Shown: positions 45,135 to 57,109 of the stretch, piece by piece
How positions within the stretch are numbered: the stretch's first letter is position 1
Layout of the letters: every line of letters begins with the position of its first letter
Source: Hemibagrus wyckioides
Taxonomy: Eukaryota; Chordata; Actinopteri; Siluriformes; Bagridae
DNA length: 64,000 nucleotides
Direction: 5' to 3'
Assembly: GCF_019097595.1 (NCBI RefSeq)
Contig: NC_080729.1
Span: 4,434,417-4,498,416, forward strand
The notes under the pieces: model-generated
The model's input: the letters and a program-made list of their open reading frames with translations, nothing else
The model's database searches: none
Told to the model about the DNA's origin: nothing
Made by a program: the position numbers and the translations under genes

Positions 45135-46075
45135 TTCTATTGACCAAACATGCTACTGTGTAAGTTTGTTAGTTTTCAAGTACACTAGTAACCAAACATG
45201 CTACTGTGTGTGTTAGTTTTCAAGTTTGCTAGTAACCAAACATGCTACTGTATAAGTGTATTAGTTTTCAAGTACGCTAGTAACCAAACATGCTACTGTA
45301 TATGTGTGTTAGTTTTCAAGTTTGCTAGTAACCAAACATGCTACTGTATAAGTGTGTTAGTTTTCAAGTTTGCTAGTAACCAAACATGCTACTGTATAAG
45401 TGTGTTAGTTTTCAAGTACGCTAGTAACCAAACATGCTACTGTATAAGTGTATTAGTTTTCAAGTACGCTGGTAACCAAACATGCTACTGTGTGTGTTTT
45501 CAAGTATGCTATTAACCAAACATGCTACTGTGTGTGTTTTCAAGTATGCTATTAACCAAACATGCTACTGTGTGTGTTTTCAAGTATGCTATTAACCAAA
45601 CATGCTACTGTGTGTGTTTTCAAGTATGCTATTAACCAAACATGCTACTGTGTAAGTTTGTTAGTTTTCAAGTATGCTATTAACCAAACATGCTACTGTG
45701 TGTTAGTTTTCAAGTATGCTATTAACCAAACATGCTACTGTGTGTTAGTTTTCAAGTATGCTATTAACCAAACATGCTACCATGTGTGTTAATTTTCAGG
45801 TTTGCTAGTAACCAAACATGCTACTGTATAAGTGTGTTAGTTTTCAAGTACGCTGGTAGCCAAACATGCTACTGTGTAAGTTTGTTAGTTTTCAAGTACA
45901 GTAGTAACCAAACATGCTACTGTGTGTGTTTTCAAGTATGCTATTAACCAAACATGCTACCGTGTGTGTAAATTTTCAGGTTTGCTAGTAACCAAACATG
46001 CTACTGTGTAAGTTTGTTAGTTTTCAAGTACGCTAGCAACCAAACATGCTAGTGTGTTAGTATACGAGTATGCCA
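45135..46075 (+). repeat. minisatellite with 48-bp and 40-bp unit types
   Basis: Units start ACCAAACATGCTACTGT. The long type continues ATAAGTGTGTTAGTTTTCAAG then TACGCTAGTA (48 bp). The short type lacks part of the middle and ends TATGCTATTA (40 bp). About 20 copies occur. Long units dominate 45190-45480, short ones 45480-45790, and mixed ones follow. Cys-rich open frames here are artefacts. Confidence 0.95.
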
Positions 46076-46780
46076 GTAAGGAAGCATGCTAGTGTATGGT
46101 ATTATGTAAGTAGGCTAGTAAGCAAGCAAAGTGGCGAACAAGTGTACAAGCACGTTTGTAGGCAAGTATGAGTATGTATTAGTATAAAAGTGTGCAAGTA
46201 TAAAAGTATTCTAGAGTGCAAATATTCAAGTGATCTAATTTGTAAGTGTGTAAGTATGTCAGTTTGTTAGTATACAACTACGTTTGCAAGTATGCTAGTA
46301 TGTAAGTGTGCATGCAATTGTGTTAGTAGACAAGGCTGCCAGCATGCTAGAGTGCAATGCAAGTGTTTTAGTATAGAATTATGCAATTGAGTTAGCGTGT
46401 TAGCTGGTATATAGTACAGCAGAACCTCAGCACACAAACTGAATTAATCCTGGAGGCGAGTTTTGAACAGCTCCTGGACATACATGCTGGCGTTCGGTTC
46501 ATTCTTTTGCTGAAAATGCTTTGTAGGCCGAAGCTAATTTCTTGCAAAATTTCAATTCTTAATGCGAAAATTCGTAAGGGAGGGCATTCGAAAGCCGAGG
46601 TTCCAACTGTATGTAAGTAGGCAAGAACACAAGTATAATTAGTGTGCAAGTAGGCTACTAAACAAGTTTGCTGGGTTGCAAAGTAAGAAAGTAAGTGTGG
46701 ACAAATGCTAGTGGGTAGGTATTGTAGTACGGTAATATACAACCATCCTAGGAATAAGTGTACAAGTGTATTAGTGTGGA
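46076..46780 (+). repeat. degenerate continuation of the 45 kb minisatellite
   Basis: Irregular GTAAGTAGGCTAGTAAGCAA, GTGCAAGTAT and GTTAGTATACAA motifs continue with decreasing order, partly interrupted at 46420-46600 by unrelated sequence. Confidence 0.6.
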
Positions 46781-46789
46781 GGTTTGTCA

Positions 46790-48100
46790 GTTTTTCCTGT
46801 TTGTTCCTGCAGTGAGGACAATTCAGAGCTCCAGATAATAGAACCTCACTGTATTGGAAGAGGACTGAGGATGAGGACTTTACTCTGAATCTTGGTTCGT
46901 TTGTTTTGGTCTGACTTGCAGTTCACGTCAGGGTCGGATTCGAACACAGCGCGTATGCGAAAGCACCCTTGGAGACATCAGATGAGAAAATCCTCTTGCG
47001 CCTTAATCCGGCAGCAGCAGAGATGCCTGGCTGAAGACTAAACTCCTTTTTCCATCCCATTCAAGCAGCGCTAAAACAATCGAATGTGTAAAATTGACTT
47101 ACGTAACACATGAATGACTTCTGAAAACATCACACACCTACAAGGTCCAAAGGCTCGAACTTACATAATAGCTTCCGCACCCACCGTATTGATCACTAAT
47201 CTAATTTTACGAGCAGTGAGTGGGAGAGAAACAGACAGCATTAGAGATTATGCATAGTGTGTGTGTGTGTGTGTGTGTGAGTCCTTGGACTGAGAGCATA
47301 CCACTTCTGAATATTAAACAAATGTCAAGAGGTATCAAGCGTCACAGAGGTGCCCTTGAGTATTGAATAAAAACAATATGTGTGGAAGGACCAAAAAACT
47401 AATTTCATATTGCTGGGGAACAGCTGACCGAGCTGAAGTGTGTACATGTGTGTGTGTGGAGTGGGAAACACACACACACACACACACACATATTGAGAGT
47501 GCCCTGAGTCCTGGTGAACTGAAGAGATCTCCTGCCTTGAATGGAGGGTGAATGGAGTGGCAGCTGTTTTGTGTTTTTTCCAAATCTCTCGGCTTTCCGC
47601 GCTCCTGTCGGCCTTCAGGCGACGCACTCGCCCACATCGATCGTCATCGATCAGCCGGGAGATAGCTGCACTTCAGCCAGAGAGGAGTGTGGGGACATGA
47701 TGCAAAGGGTTTACCTCAAATAAACACCGTATGGCCAAGCCTGTACTTCAAACATGTGGGTAATGAGAAAGGACGAAAAAACACACGGCAGGAACGCTTC
47801 CTCGGAAGATCTGCTGGATTCGGATCTGAGAACACGATCATAAAGCCGGCCTTGTGCTCAGAACAGGAATGTTCACATCTGTCTCGCTCATCAGGGATCA
47901 AAATCATCCACATGTTGTAACAAAGACTCGGTGTGTTTACACGGTCCAGCACTCAGACCTCCAAAGGTTTCATTTTTATGAATTAAAAATCAACTAAATT
48001 TTACCCAAATACTCCCACAGCTCACATCATCACCATATTACTGTACTGTACTTCTGCTGAATTTACTGCAGCAACACTGTCATTTTTATTTCATCAGAAT
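46790..48100. other. intronic stretch with GT/CA microsatellites only
   Basis: GT at 47258-47280 and CA at 47468-47491. Open frames on both strands of 47.3-48.0 kb have no recognisable similarity. Confidence 0.6.
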
Positions 48101-48103
48101 TTC

Positions 48104-48209
48104 TTGTTTTTCTTTTCTTTCTTTCTATTTTTTTATTCTTTCTTTCTTGTTTCTCTTTCTTTCTTTCTTTCTTTCTTTCTTGTTTCTATTACTTCTTTTC
48201 TTTCTTGTT

Positions 48210-48268
<59 letters not shown>

Positions 48269-48281
48269 GGTTTCTATTTTT

Positions 48282-48333
<52 letters not shown>
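48104..48333 (+). repeat. (TTTC)n array
   Basis: TTTC units with TTGTTTCTATT-type interruptions. Long Phe/Leu/Ser frames are artefacts. Confidence 0.95.
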
Positions 48334-48837
48334 TTGTGACATGTATGTTTAGTTAAATATCTGCATCTGTTTTGGAACAGAAATCTAATTTTTTTTCACA
48401 GTACCCATCAGGACCAGCTCCAGTCCTCTGTTACAGCTCTGTCATGAGAAGCGTTTCTGTTTCTGTGGCAAAAACGATGTGATATTTCACCCAAAGCCAA
48501 AGCCAAAGTGCAGCCGGAAATGATTTCGCTCTTCCTGATGATAGAATTGTGGGATAATCGAGTTAAGCTCTGCTGAGCGATAGCAATGACCACAAACGCT
48601 GTTCCAACAGACACCATAACAATAAAAACGGATTAGCGCTATCCCTCACGCTGGCCTCTCGCGCTAACTGAATTTCTCTCTTTGTCCGGCTCTCTCGCTC
48701 TTATTTTGTCGTCTGGTCCAGTGTTCCCGTTCCTTATTAACAGTATTTGAGCACAATGTAGAGTATGGGCTTTATTTATTTGTCCACTGGTGCTTTAGTA
48801 ACTATATATTATGGTTTAGTGGACACTGGTCTATATT

Positions 48838-48842
48838 ATTTT

Positions 48843-48894
<52 letters not shown>

Positions 48895-48927
48895 GCTTTT
48901 AATCCTTTTAATTCTTTTTTTAAGAAT

Positions 48928-48983
<56 letters not shown>

Positions 48984-49056
48984 TTAATCCTTTTAAGTCT
49001 TTCTTTCTAGTTCCTCATTTCTTTCTTTTTTTAAATCCTTTTCATTGTTTTTTTAT

Positions 49057-49103
<47 letters not shown>

Positions 49104-49164
49104 AGTTCCTCATTTCTTTCTTTTTTCTTTTCCTTTTAAGGCTTTCTTTCTAGTTTGTCTCATT

Positions 49165-49232
<68 letters not shown>

Positions 49233-49302
49233 TTAAACCTTATAAGCCTTCCTTCCTTCCTTCCGTCCTTCCTTCCTTCCTTCCTTCCTTCCTTCCTTCC
49301 AG
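48838..49302 (+). repeat. (TTTC)n and (TTCC)n array
   Basis: Blocks of TTTC are separated by TTTTAATCCTTTTAA-type and CTAGTTCCTCATTTCTTTC spacers. The last 55 bp is TTCC. A SINE fragment begins directly at the right edge. Confidence 0.95.
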
Positions 49303-49304
49303 CT

Positions 49305-49412
49305 TAAGCACCACCAAACTCCTACTATTGGATTAAGGCCCTTAACCCTCTCTACTCTAGATGTATGATAGCTGACCCTGAGCTCTGACCTCAAGCTGGA
49401 CCATGCCAACGA
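49305..49412 (+). mobile_element. SINE body fragment
   Basis: GCACCACCAAACTCCTACTA, TTAAGGCCCTTAACCCTCTC and GTATGATAGCTGACCCTGAG match the body of the SINE at 347-580. The tRNA-like head is replaced by the (TTCC)n array, and the 3' tail is lost. Confidence 0.7.
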
Positions 49413-50400
49413 TTTGTCCATGAAGCAGGAAATAAAGAACTGAACCCATGTTCAGTAAACAGCAAATCTTTTGTGAAGCAGGATTTAAAGCCAGACTAAA
49501 GGCAAGGCAAGGTTCAGTATTACAGCATGATGGACTGTTAAAATAAACAAGACCTAATTTTAATACACAAACATTTCCCAAGCTAACAACTTGAGCTTAG
49601 CAGTAGCACTGAGCGGTTTCACTAGCAGCACATACACTCGCTCTATTACACCCCAAATTAGCCTACTGTTAGCTACATTGCTTTAGTGCTGAAGGAACAG
49701 ATGAGGTGCTATCTAAACATCTAATCCTGTTTACATACACGGTGCTCTGTGAAGGAAAGAGCTTAATGGAACCGAGCACGGCATTCCTAAATGCTATTAT
49801 GGTTAGCAATGAGTTGGGGAATCCTTTATTAGCGTGATTAGCATTCCTGAAGGGGAACAGTTTATTTCCAGTGGACAATTCTGTCATGTTAGAGCTGGAT
49901 TACAGGAGCAGAGGATTTATTTATTTATTTATTTTAATAAAAAATTTAAGTTTCGAAAAAAAAAAAATTCTAACAAAACATGACAAGCATAAAAAACCCT
50001 TAAAAAAACCTCATATAAAGTATATATATTAGAAGCAAAATCTTTTAGTAAAAATAAATAAATTAATTAATTAAAATAAAATAAAATAAACCTTCCTACT
50101 TTGAGATGAAAATTCAAAATGTATTTTTTGTATATATTGAAAAATCTATTTTAATATATACACTGTACACACACACACACACACACACACACATTTCCAT
50201 ACGTCAATTCTGCTCTCAAATGAGCACGAGAGTAATTTTTTTTACCCCCCTGTTAAGCTATGTATTGAAAACATCGTACTTAAAGTTCAGCCTTCAAGCC
50301 TGGGGCCTTTGGCGCCGAGCCTGAACCGCGCTGGCACAAAGTCTTAACCTCACCCCTTCTTTCCTTCCTTCATTCTCCTTCTTTCCCCTCCCTCCTCCCT
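49412..50400. other. intronic stretch, short AT runs and a CA run
   Basis: (ATTT)n at 49917-49934, AAATAA runs at 50050-50090 and CA at 50166-50194. No coding evidence was found. Confidence 0.7.
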
Positions 50401-51060
50401 TCTGCTTTTTAAATTAGAGGGAGTCGATTACCCTCGTCCCTGCGGGAGAACTTCACCTTATGTGACCTTTCAGCCTGCCATGAAGACAGCAAAAAATAGA
50501 CAGGGTGGATGGGTTATAATATCAAAGCGACCTCACATACTGTACGCTCTCTGTGACAAACACACCGGTCAGTATCGCTCGCTCGCTCCGTGAGATTCAC
50601 ACGGACACGAGATAAACGCCGGGTCCGAATTCCTGCCTTAATAGCCGCATGCGTCATTTAGACAGAGCGATCCGGTGATATATAGAAGACTCGGGCCTGG
50701 AGCGAAAAGCGCCTCGCTCGGCCGTTCCCTGTTATTTTAAGCCGGCGACGCGATCCAAGGAAATGACTTGCATTTTTGTTCTACGGGTAGCCCTGCGCAG
50801 GAAAAGCGGAGAGAGGAAAAGGCAGGGCGAAAGCCGGCATGAGGCGGAACGGGAGGTTGCGCGAGCGCGCGGCGGTCGAGGGGGCGCTATAAAGATCAGG
50901 CCATGTTCAGACCAATAAATCCAGTCGTCCTTAGCGGAATTATCGTATCGACTGAAGTGCTGCAGCACAGGAACACGAATCAAAGTTACTTTAAAGCGCC
51001 TTGTCCCATCAAACATCTGACAGAGTCCCAGCTTTGAAGTCGAGAAAAGAAAGATGAGAG
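50400..51060. promoter_or_regulatory. CpG-rich unique stretch, possible island or alternative promoter
   Basis: Between about 50690 and 50890 I count roughly 25 CpG dinucleotides, including GCGCGAGCGCGCGGCGGTCG at about 50859, in an otherwise CpG-poor intron. The flanks 50400-50690 and 50890-51060 are unique and of balanced composition. A TATA-like GCGCTATAAAGATC on the + strand is at about 50884. No muscleblind coding is present. It may be an alternative promoter, a 5' untranslated exon, or an enhancer. Confidence 0.4.
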
Positions 51061-51165
51061 GCACTCCAAAAAAAAAGAGAAAGAAAAAGCCACTCAATAA
51101 TCTCCTACATATATCAAAGCAGCATTCACCTGGCTCTTCCACACACTTTACACTTCATCCTTCTT

Positions 51166-51294
51166 TTCCTTCTTTCTTTCTTCCTTTCTTTCTTTCTTTC
51201 TTTCTTCCTTTCTGTCTTTTGTTTCTTTCTTGATTGTTCTTTCTTTCTTTTTCTTGTTTCTTCCTTGATTGTCATTCCTTTCTTTGTTTCTTTT

Positions 51295-51334
<40 letters not shown>

Positions 51335-51353
51335 TTATTGTTAGCCTCTCATT

Positions 51354-51397
<44 letters not shown>

Positions 51398-51416
51398 TTA
51401 TTGTTTGCCTCTCATT

Positions 51417-51484
<68 letters not shown>

Positions 51485-51503
51485 TTATTGTTTGCCTCTC
51501 ATT

Positions 51504-51561
<58 letters not shown>

Positions 51562-51586
51562 TTCCTTTTATTGTTTGCCTCTCATT

Positions 51587-51648
<62 letters not shown>

Positions 51649-51673
51649 TTCCTTTTATTGTTTGCCTCTCATT

Positions 51674-51729
<56 letters not shown>

Positions 51730-51748
51730 TTATTGTTTGCCTCTCATT

Positions 51749-51810
<62 letters not shown>

Positions 51811-51835
51811 TTCCTTTTATTGTTTGCCTCTCATT

Positions 51836-51903
<68 letters not shown>

Positions 51904-51922
51904 TTATTGTTTGCCTCTCATT

Positions 51923-51970
<48 letters not shown>

Positions 51971-52001
51971 TCCTCCTTCCTTTTATTGTTTGCCTCTCAT
52001 T

Positions 52002-52034
<33 letters not shown>
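51166..52034 (+). repeat. (TTTC)n array with higher-order unit
   Basis: TTTC runs are punctuated by TTTTATTGTTTGCCTCTCAT about nine times at 51337-51985 (the first reads TTAGCC). Some copies are preceded by TTCCTTCC. Spacing is 63-90 bp. The frames of up to 314 codons are Phe/Leu/Ser artefacts. Confidence 0.96.
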
Positions 52035-52036
<2 letters not shown>

Positions 52037-52235
52037 CTATGCTCAGATCCACACAGACACAGCCGTGTCCCGTCAGAGCTGACAGGGTTGATGAGGGTTA
52101 CCCTTTAAATAGATCTCGTCCCAGTACATGGCAGCTCTTAATTGCTACACTTCCCTACTTACAGAGTGTTAAAGAGAGCGAGGGCCAAACCCGTGGACAT
52201 GAAGCCTAGAGATAACACACATCCAGCTCTGGTGG

Positions 52236-52272
52236 GGGGGTGCGGTGGGGTGGGGTGGGGGGTTTGGGGGGG
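52236..52272 (+). repeat. G-rich run with quadruplex potential
   Basis: Several runs of four or more G (GGTGGGGGGGTGC, GGGGTGGGGTGGGGGG, TTTGGGGGGGC) fall within 45 bases on the + strand, which is the non-template side relative to + and the template strand of mbnl1. Confidence 0.7.
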
Positions 52273-52482
52273 CACACTCGTCTGGAAGAGCAGCTCAATA
52301 ATCAGATCTCAGCTCAGACCTTTTCTTGTCCTTGTTGATGGCGAACAACGTGGCCAAAAATCTACCTCATGAGACGCCCTTGCTTATCGAAGCGTTACTT
52401 TAAAACCGCGTCACGTGTTAACGACAGCTGCATTACCAACAAAACCAAACAAGACCGGGTTTAGTTACAAGCTGAATTCATA

Positions 52483-52570
52483 TCTTTCTTTCTTTCTTTC
52501 TTTCTTTGTATCTTGATATCTCTATAGATTCTCTCTCCTTTCTTTCTTTCTTTCTTTCTTTTGTCTCTCA

Positions 52571-52616
<46 letters not shown>
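52483..52616 (+). repeat. (TTTC)n short arrays
   Basis: Three TTTC runs are separated by TTGTATCTTGATATCTC and TTTTGTCTCTCATATC, the latter related to the 51 kb and 60 kb spacers. Confidence 0.9.
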
Positions 52617-52808
52617 GTCTCTCACTTCTTATTTTCTTTAATTGTATTTAATTGAAACACATTTAAACGTCTAAAATGTTTTCATTCATAATTTTTTAAT
52701 TTATTCAGCATTTTTCAGCACAAACGAGTCTCTTCATCTGTACACACAAATGAAGCCGTACATTTCCAAAAAGAATGAGATTGTAGGCAAACTGCTGTGG
52801 TGTTAGAG

Positions 52809-52810
52809 AA

Positions 52811-52869
<59 letters not shown>
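52809..52869 (+). repeat. (AAAT)n microsatellite
   Basis: About 15 AAAT units, followed by about 200 bp of nearly pure A/T. Confidence 0.95.
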
Positions 52870-52870
<1 letters not shown>

Positions 52871-53401
52871 ACTTTATAATATTATAATAATATATTTTTT
52901 TATTTTATTTTTTAAATTAATAATTTAAAAAATAATTTTAAAATATTTATATTTTTTATTTTTTAATTTAGTCATTTTTAATTAATTTATTTTTTTAATA
53001 GCTGTATATTATAATTCATGTATAATATATGAACTATAACACTCATACAATAGCACCATAAATACTATTTTTTTTTTTTTTAAGACACAGAATTAAGTGC
53101 TTGGGTCAAACTGGATATTTTCGGAAATAAAGCCACAGAAAGGTAAAGGATGGACATCATCAAAAGGCAGGCAAGCTTAAGGAATAAACAAATGGTCACT
53201 AACAGAGTAGATCTCATGACTTTGAAGCAAAGTGACAGATCTAAACTGGAAGAGTTAACAATCTTTTCTCTAATGGCCACTGATTCCATGCCACACGCAC
53301 TTTCTTTATTCTTCTTCTCCTCCTTTGTGGATGGAAGAGACCTGTCTTTGCAAAATGTGTGTGAATGAGCCATTGTGTGGCTTCTGATTCAGCTGTGGTG
53401 C

Positions 53402-53403
<2 letters not shown>

Positions 53404-53438
<35 letters not shown>

Positions 53439-53614
53439 GCACGAGCAGGCGACATGGAAAATACACAGGACGCAGCTCTACTGCTTCCACTCCTGCAGTC
53501 TTATAAAATAAGCCCGGTGGTTTCCGCTGTCAGCATTAGCATGAGGCAGCTCTATGAACGAGCCAGTAGCTTTCCACTTACACACACGTACACACACACA
53601 CACACACACACACA
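53404..53614 (+). repeat. two (CA)n microsatellites
   Basis: CA at 53404-53437 and at 53591-53614. Unremarkable sequence lies between. Confidence 0.9.
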
Positions 53615-53756
53615 AACCATACAGTCCATCCAAGCACCAAGGACTTTGGCTGCTGATAGAAATAGAGGAGTGAAAATAACAGATTTTCAGGTGTTAGCGA
53701 TCAAATCGGATTCTAATTTTGAGCATTTTGTTAAACATCCAGCAAAATTTGAATGT

Positions 53757-54510
53757 AAAAAGAGACAGTGGTGAAATCTGTGTGGGCGGGGCTTAATATT
53801 CTAACGAGGAAGCTTCACAGAATTGGGATTGGATTGAAGCAAGTGCACACACAGAAAGATTAATTAAAACAGCAGGCTACGGTTGCTAGGTTACCATTTT
53901 CTCATTTGGGTAGAACCTTCATCGTGCTCGCTAGGTTAGCGATTGCTTGCTACGCTGCTGGTTAAGCTAGCTTGTGTTTGCTAGCTGGGTTTTCCCTTGC
54001 TAGGTTACAGTTTGCACAGTGGGTCAGATTCCATGATACAAGGTTATAGAGATTAGCTCCGCCCACTTTGCTTCAAAGCAGGACAAATCTGTACATGTAG
54101 ACGCTAAAAAACTCGACAGCTTCCTTCTTCCATTAAGGAAAATAGAGCATCACAACGGCTTTGTTTCCAGGAGGACTATAAAAAAGAAACAGTGATGAAA
54201 TCTGATATCTGTGTGGGCGGGGCTTAATATTCTAACGAGAATGCTTCACAGAATTGGGATTGGATTGAAACAAGTGCACGCAGGTAAAGATTAATTAAAA
54301 CAGCAGGCTACGCTTGCTAGGTTAGCATTTTCTTGTTGGGGTAGAACCTTGTTTAATGATTGCTTGCTACGCTGCTGGTTAAGCTAGCTTGTGTTTGCTA
54401 GCTCGCTGTTCACTTGCTAGGTTAAAAACTCGACAGCTTCCTTCTTCCATGAGGATAAGTAGAGCGTCACAACGGCGGCTTTGTTTCCAGGAGGACTCTA
54501 AAGAACGCGA
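53757..54510 (+). repeat. direct tandem duplication, two units
   Basis: Unit 1 (53757-54179) and unit 2 (54180-54510) share, in order, GTGTGGGCGGGGCTTAATAT, CTTCACAGAATTGGGATTGG, AACAGCAGGCTACG, TGCTACGCTGCTGGTTAAGC, AACTCGACAGCTTCCTTCTT and GTTTCCAGGAGGACT. Unit 2 lacks about 100 bp found in unit 1 between the TTGCTAGGTTA and AAAAACTCGACAG blocks. Confidence 0.88.
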
Positions 54511-54924
54511 CACACAGGTCTCCCCGAAATCCTGTAGAATCCAACCACTTTGAAAATCCTGAAATGTTCCCAATTTTGTGTTCTATAAAGCGTCAAGTCT
54601 GAGGCTGAGACTCTCGAGCAAAAGCAAACGTAATAAATTAAAGTCTGAAGTCATGCCTCCAGATCGTTAACATTAAAAAAAAAAGGACGCTTGTCCATCT
54701 GGTGGAAAGTTTTAGTTCGGCTCGGTGTATGAAAATGAGGCGCTATTAAAGCTCTTCCTGATTTGCATTGCTTTTAGTCGATCAAGATGTTAGTGGAGTG
54801 GAGTTCAACGTGCACACAAGAACACAAAGAACTCCAAAATGTGTTTCGATTTTTCCAAGCAGCACATATGAGCCGCTCTGAGCCTGAGCTCTCACCTGAA
54901 TTAATTCTCTCATTCTATCTCAGT

Positions 54925-54927
<3 letters not shown>

Positions 54928-54955
<28 letters not shown>
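54928..54955 (+). repeat. (CT)n microsatellite
   Basis: About 14 CT units within sequence that otherwise shows nothing definable (54.5-55.65 kb), apart from a short GT run at 55336-55352. Confidence 0.95.
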
Positions 54956-54958
<3 letters not shown>

Positions 54959-55680
54959 CTCTTGTCTGCATTTTAATTCCAATGTTTGTGTTCCTGCAGT
55001 GCTTCTAAGGCTTACAAATGGCCTGCTTAAAATCGTGAGATGGCTAAGGAGGGGAAGCGGGGGATAAATATTAGACAGGATGGGTGATCGAGAAAAAGAG
55101 AGAGAGCGAGATAGACGAAAAGAGCCGACTCGTTTCATTCGGGATGCAGGCCACATCACCTGAAATGGTGAGACGTCACGACTCAGGAGGAACTCAGCTA
55201 CTGATATGTCCTGGGGAAAAATCCAGACCAGTCGATAACTCGTTTTTTTTTTCACTGTCATCTTTCTTTATTTTTTCAAGCTATTAATCTGTGAATTCAA
55301 GCCTCACTGTTGTGTAATTCAGGATAGTCTTTATGTGTGTGTGTGTGTGTGTATGTTTCCGACACAAATCAAGGCCCAGCCATACTCCAGTTGTTAAATC
55401 TCTCATTTCATTTCTCCCTGTCCTCGACTGAGCCGTGACTTTTTTCTTCTTTCTCTGTATACATCACGTCTACATAGCGCCACGTGTCTTTCAAATGCTT
55501 TGCGCTTTCGAGAAACCTCTCGAACGTTTCTAGGGCGAACGAATAGAAGTAACATTTGCGACAGTGTATATAGTAAGACCGATTTCCATTTCTGGATCCA
55601 GACATCTGTCCCTTCAGTGTCCTGCTATATAAAGTAGGGCATATTCTGAGTGTGTGTTGATACAGGACATACTTTATATA

Positions 55681-55811
55681 CAGAGAGAGAGAGAGAGAGT
55701 GTGTGAGAGAGAGAGAGAGAGAGAGTCAGACGATCCAGAGAGAAATGAAGCCGTGTCTTATGTAGCATTTATAGAACTGAAAGCAAGCCCCAAGCTTGGG
55801 ATTAAGTTTAA

Positions 55812-55888
<77 letters not shown>
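55681..55888 (+). repeat. (GA)n run and (TA)n run
   Basis: GA-rich at 55681-55726 with a GTGTGTGA interruption. A perfect TA run of about 36 units is at 55815-55888. Confidence 0.95.
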
Positions 55889-55889
<1 letters not shown>

Positions 55890-56291
55890 CATTTATATGT
55901 CCTGATTTTTCTGAGTTTCGCTTTTAATTTTTAATTTCAGTATTAAGTATTCCTGGCAGCACTACCCTGATGCTAAGGTGTTATCCAACTCGAGAGTAAG
56001 TTATGAATAAAGATTACAATGAAGTTATATTAAGAAAGTGGAGTTAAAGTTAAAATAAAGTTTAGTTTACGGTAAATGAAATTTAGTTTAAGCGGAAGTT
56101 AAAGTAATTTTGGTTACGATGAAGGTATTATAAAGTGAAAAAATGGTGACGTTAAAGATAAGATAAAGGTTTGTTTAAGGCAACATTAGGAAGAAAGAGT
56201 AGGAGAAGTAGAAGATGATGATGAAGTTAAGGTTTAATTTGAAGATATAATTTAGTTAAGTATAAGGTCGTGTACAAGTATAAGTTTAGTT

Positions 56292-56336
56292 TAGAAGAAG
56301 AAGAAATCCTTTATTTGTCGCATATATATTATAGTA
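56292..56336 (-). mobile_element. SINE 3' tail fragment
   Basis: GAAGAAATCCTTTATTTGTC then GCATATATATTA is the reverse of the GTATATGTGACAAATAAAGG tail type. Confidence 0.55.
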
Positions 56337-56599
56337 TTATAAGTTATGGTTTAAGGTGATGTTATTTTAAGGGGAAGTTATGTTACAGGTTATGGTTATT
56401 GGTCAGGAGATGTTGTGGTTAAGGTGAAGTTATATTTAAGGTGAAGTAAAGGTGAAGTTATGATTAATTAAGGTGGAGTATCGGGCAAGATAAATTTAAT
56501 AAAGTTACAATTAAAAAATGACTTTAAGGTAAAAAAAATTATAGTAAAAGTTCAGGATAGGTTATGGTTAAGATGATGGTATTGTTTAGGTGGAACTAC

Positions 56600-56722
56600 T
56601 AGTAGAAGAAGACTTTTTATTTCTCACATATACATTACAGTGCAATGAAATTCTTTCTTCGCATGTCCCATTGTTGGTCCTTCGGGTCAACAACCCGGAG
56701 ACTTCACCACTTGAGGTACCAA
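56600..56722 (-). mobile_element. internally deleted SINE copy
   Basis: In sense it reads TGGTACCTCAAGTGGTGAAG, GGGTTGTTGACCCGAAGG, then GCGAAGAAAGAATTTCATTG, CACTGTAATGTATATGTGAG and AAATAAAAAGTCTTCTTC. Head and tail match the 347-580 element, but the body between them is missing. Confidence 0.75.
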
Positions 56723-57109
56723 GTACTGGTCGTGGTTAAGTTATTGTTAATGTGAAGTTAAGGTAAAATGTACAGATAAGCTGAAGCTAAGGCTGAGGTG
56801 AGGGTATTGTTTAGGTGAAGTTTAGATTTGGGAGATGTTATAAGGTTGAGTATTGGTCAAGGTGAAGTTACTGTGTAGGTAAAATTAAAGTGAATTTAAG
56901 AATTTAAGGTGGTGGAGGTGAAGTTATTGTTGATGCAAAGTTGAGGTAACATTGACAGTTAAGTTATATTTAAGAAGAAGTTCAGGCTCAGGTGATGGTA
57001 TTTATGGTGAAAGTTTAGATAAAGGTGAAGTTAAGGTTGCGTATTGGTCAAGGTGAAGCTAAGGTTTAGCTAACCTGTAGGGTTTAGCTGTGTGACATCA
57101 TCATTTGTA

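Larger units (their letters stand above)
56000..57075 (+). repeat. degenerate GGTGAAGTTA-type repeat, about 1 kb
   Basis: Short units such as AAGGTGAAGTTA, GGTTAAGGTGAAG, GTTATGGTTAAGATGATGG and TATTGTTTAGGTGAAG recur irregularly over the whole interval. Two SINE fragments are inserted (56292-56336 and 56600-56722). Confidence 0.75.

Noticed and set aside
50732..51142. 136-codon minus-strand open frame overlapping the CpG-rich stretch
   Set aside because: No recognisable domain, a low-complexity Phe/Leu run, and no splice or homology support. Kept only as part of the CpG-island observation.
51265..52209. Plus-strand open frames of 225-314 codons rich in Phe, Leu and Ser
   Set aside because: All three frames of the TTTC array stay open because the repeat lacks stop codons. 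No conserved domain.
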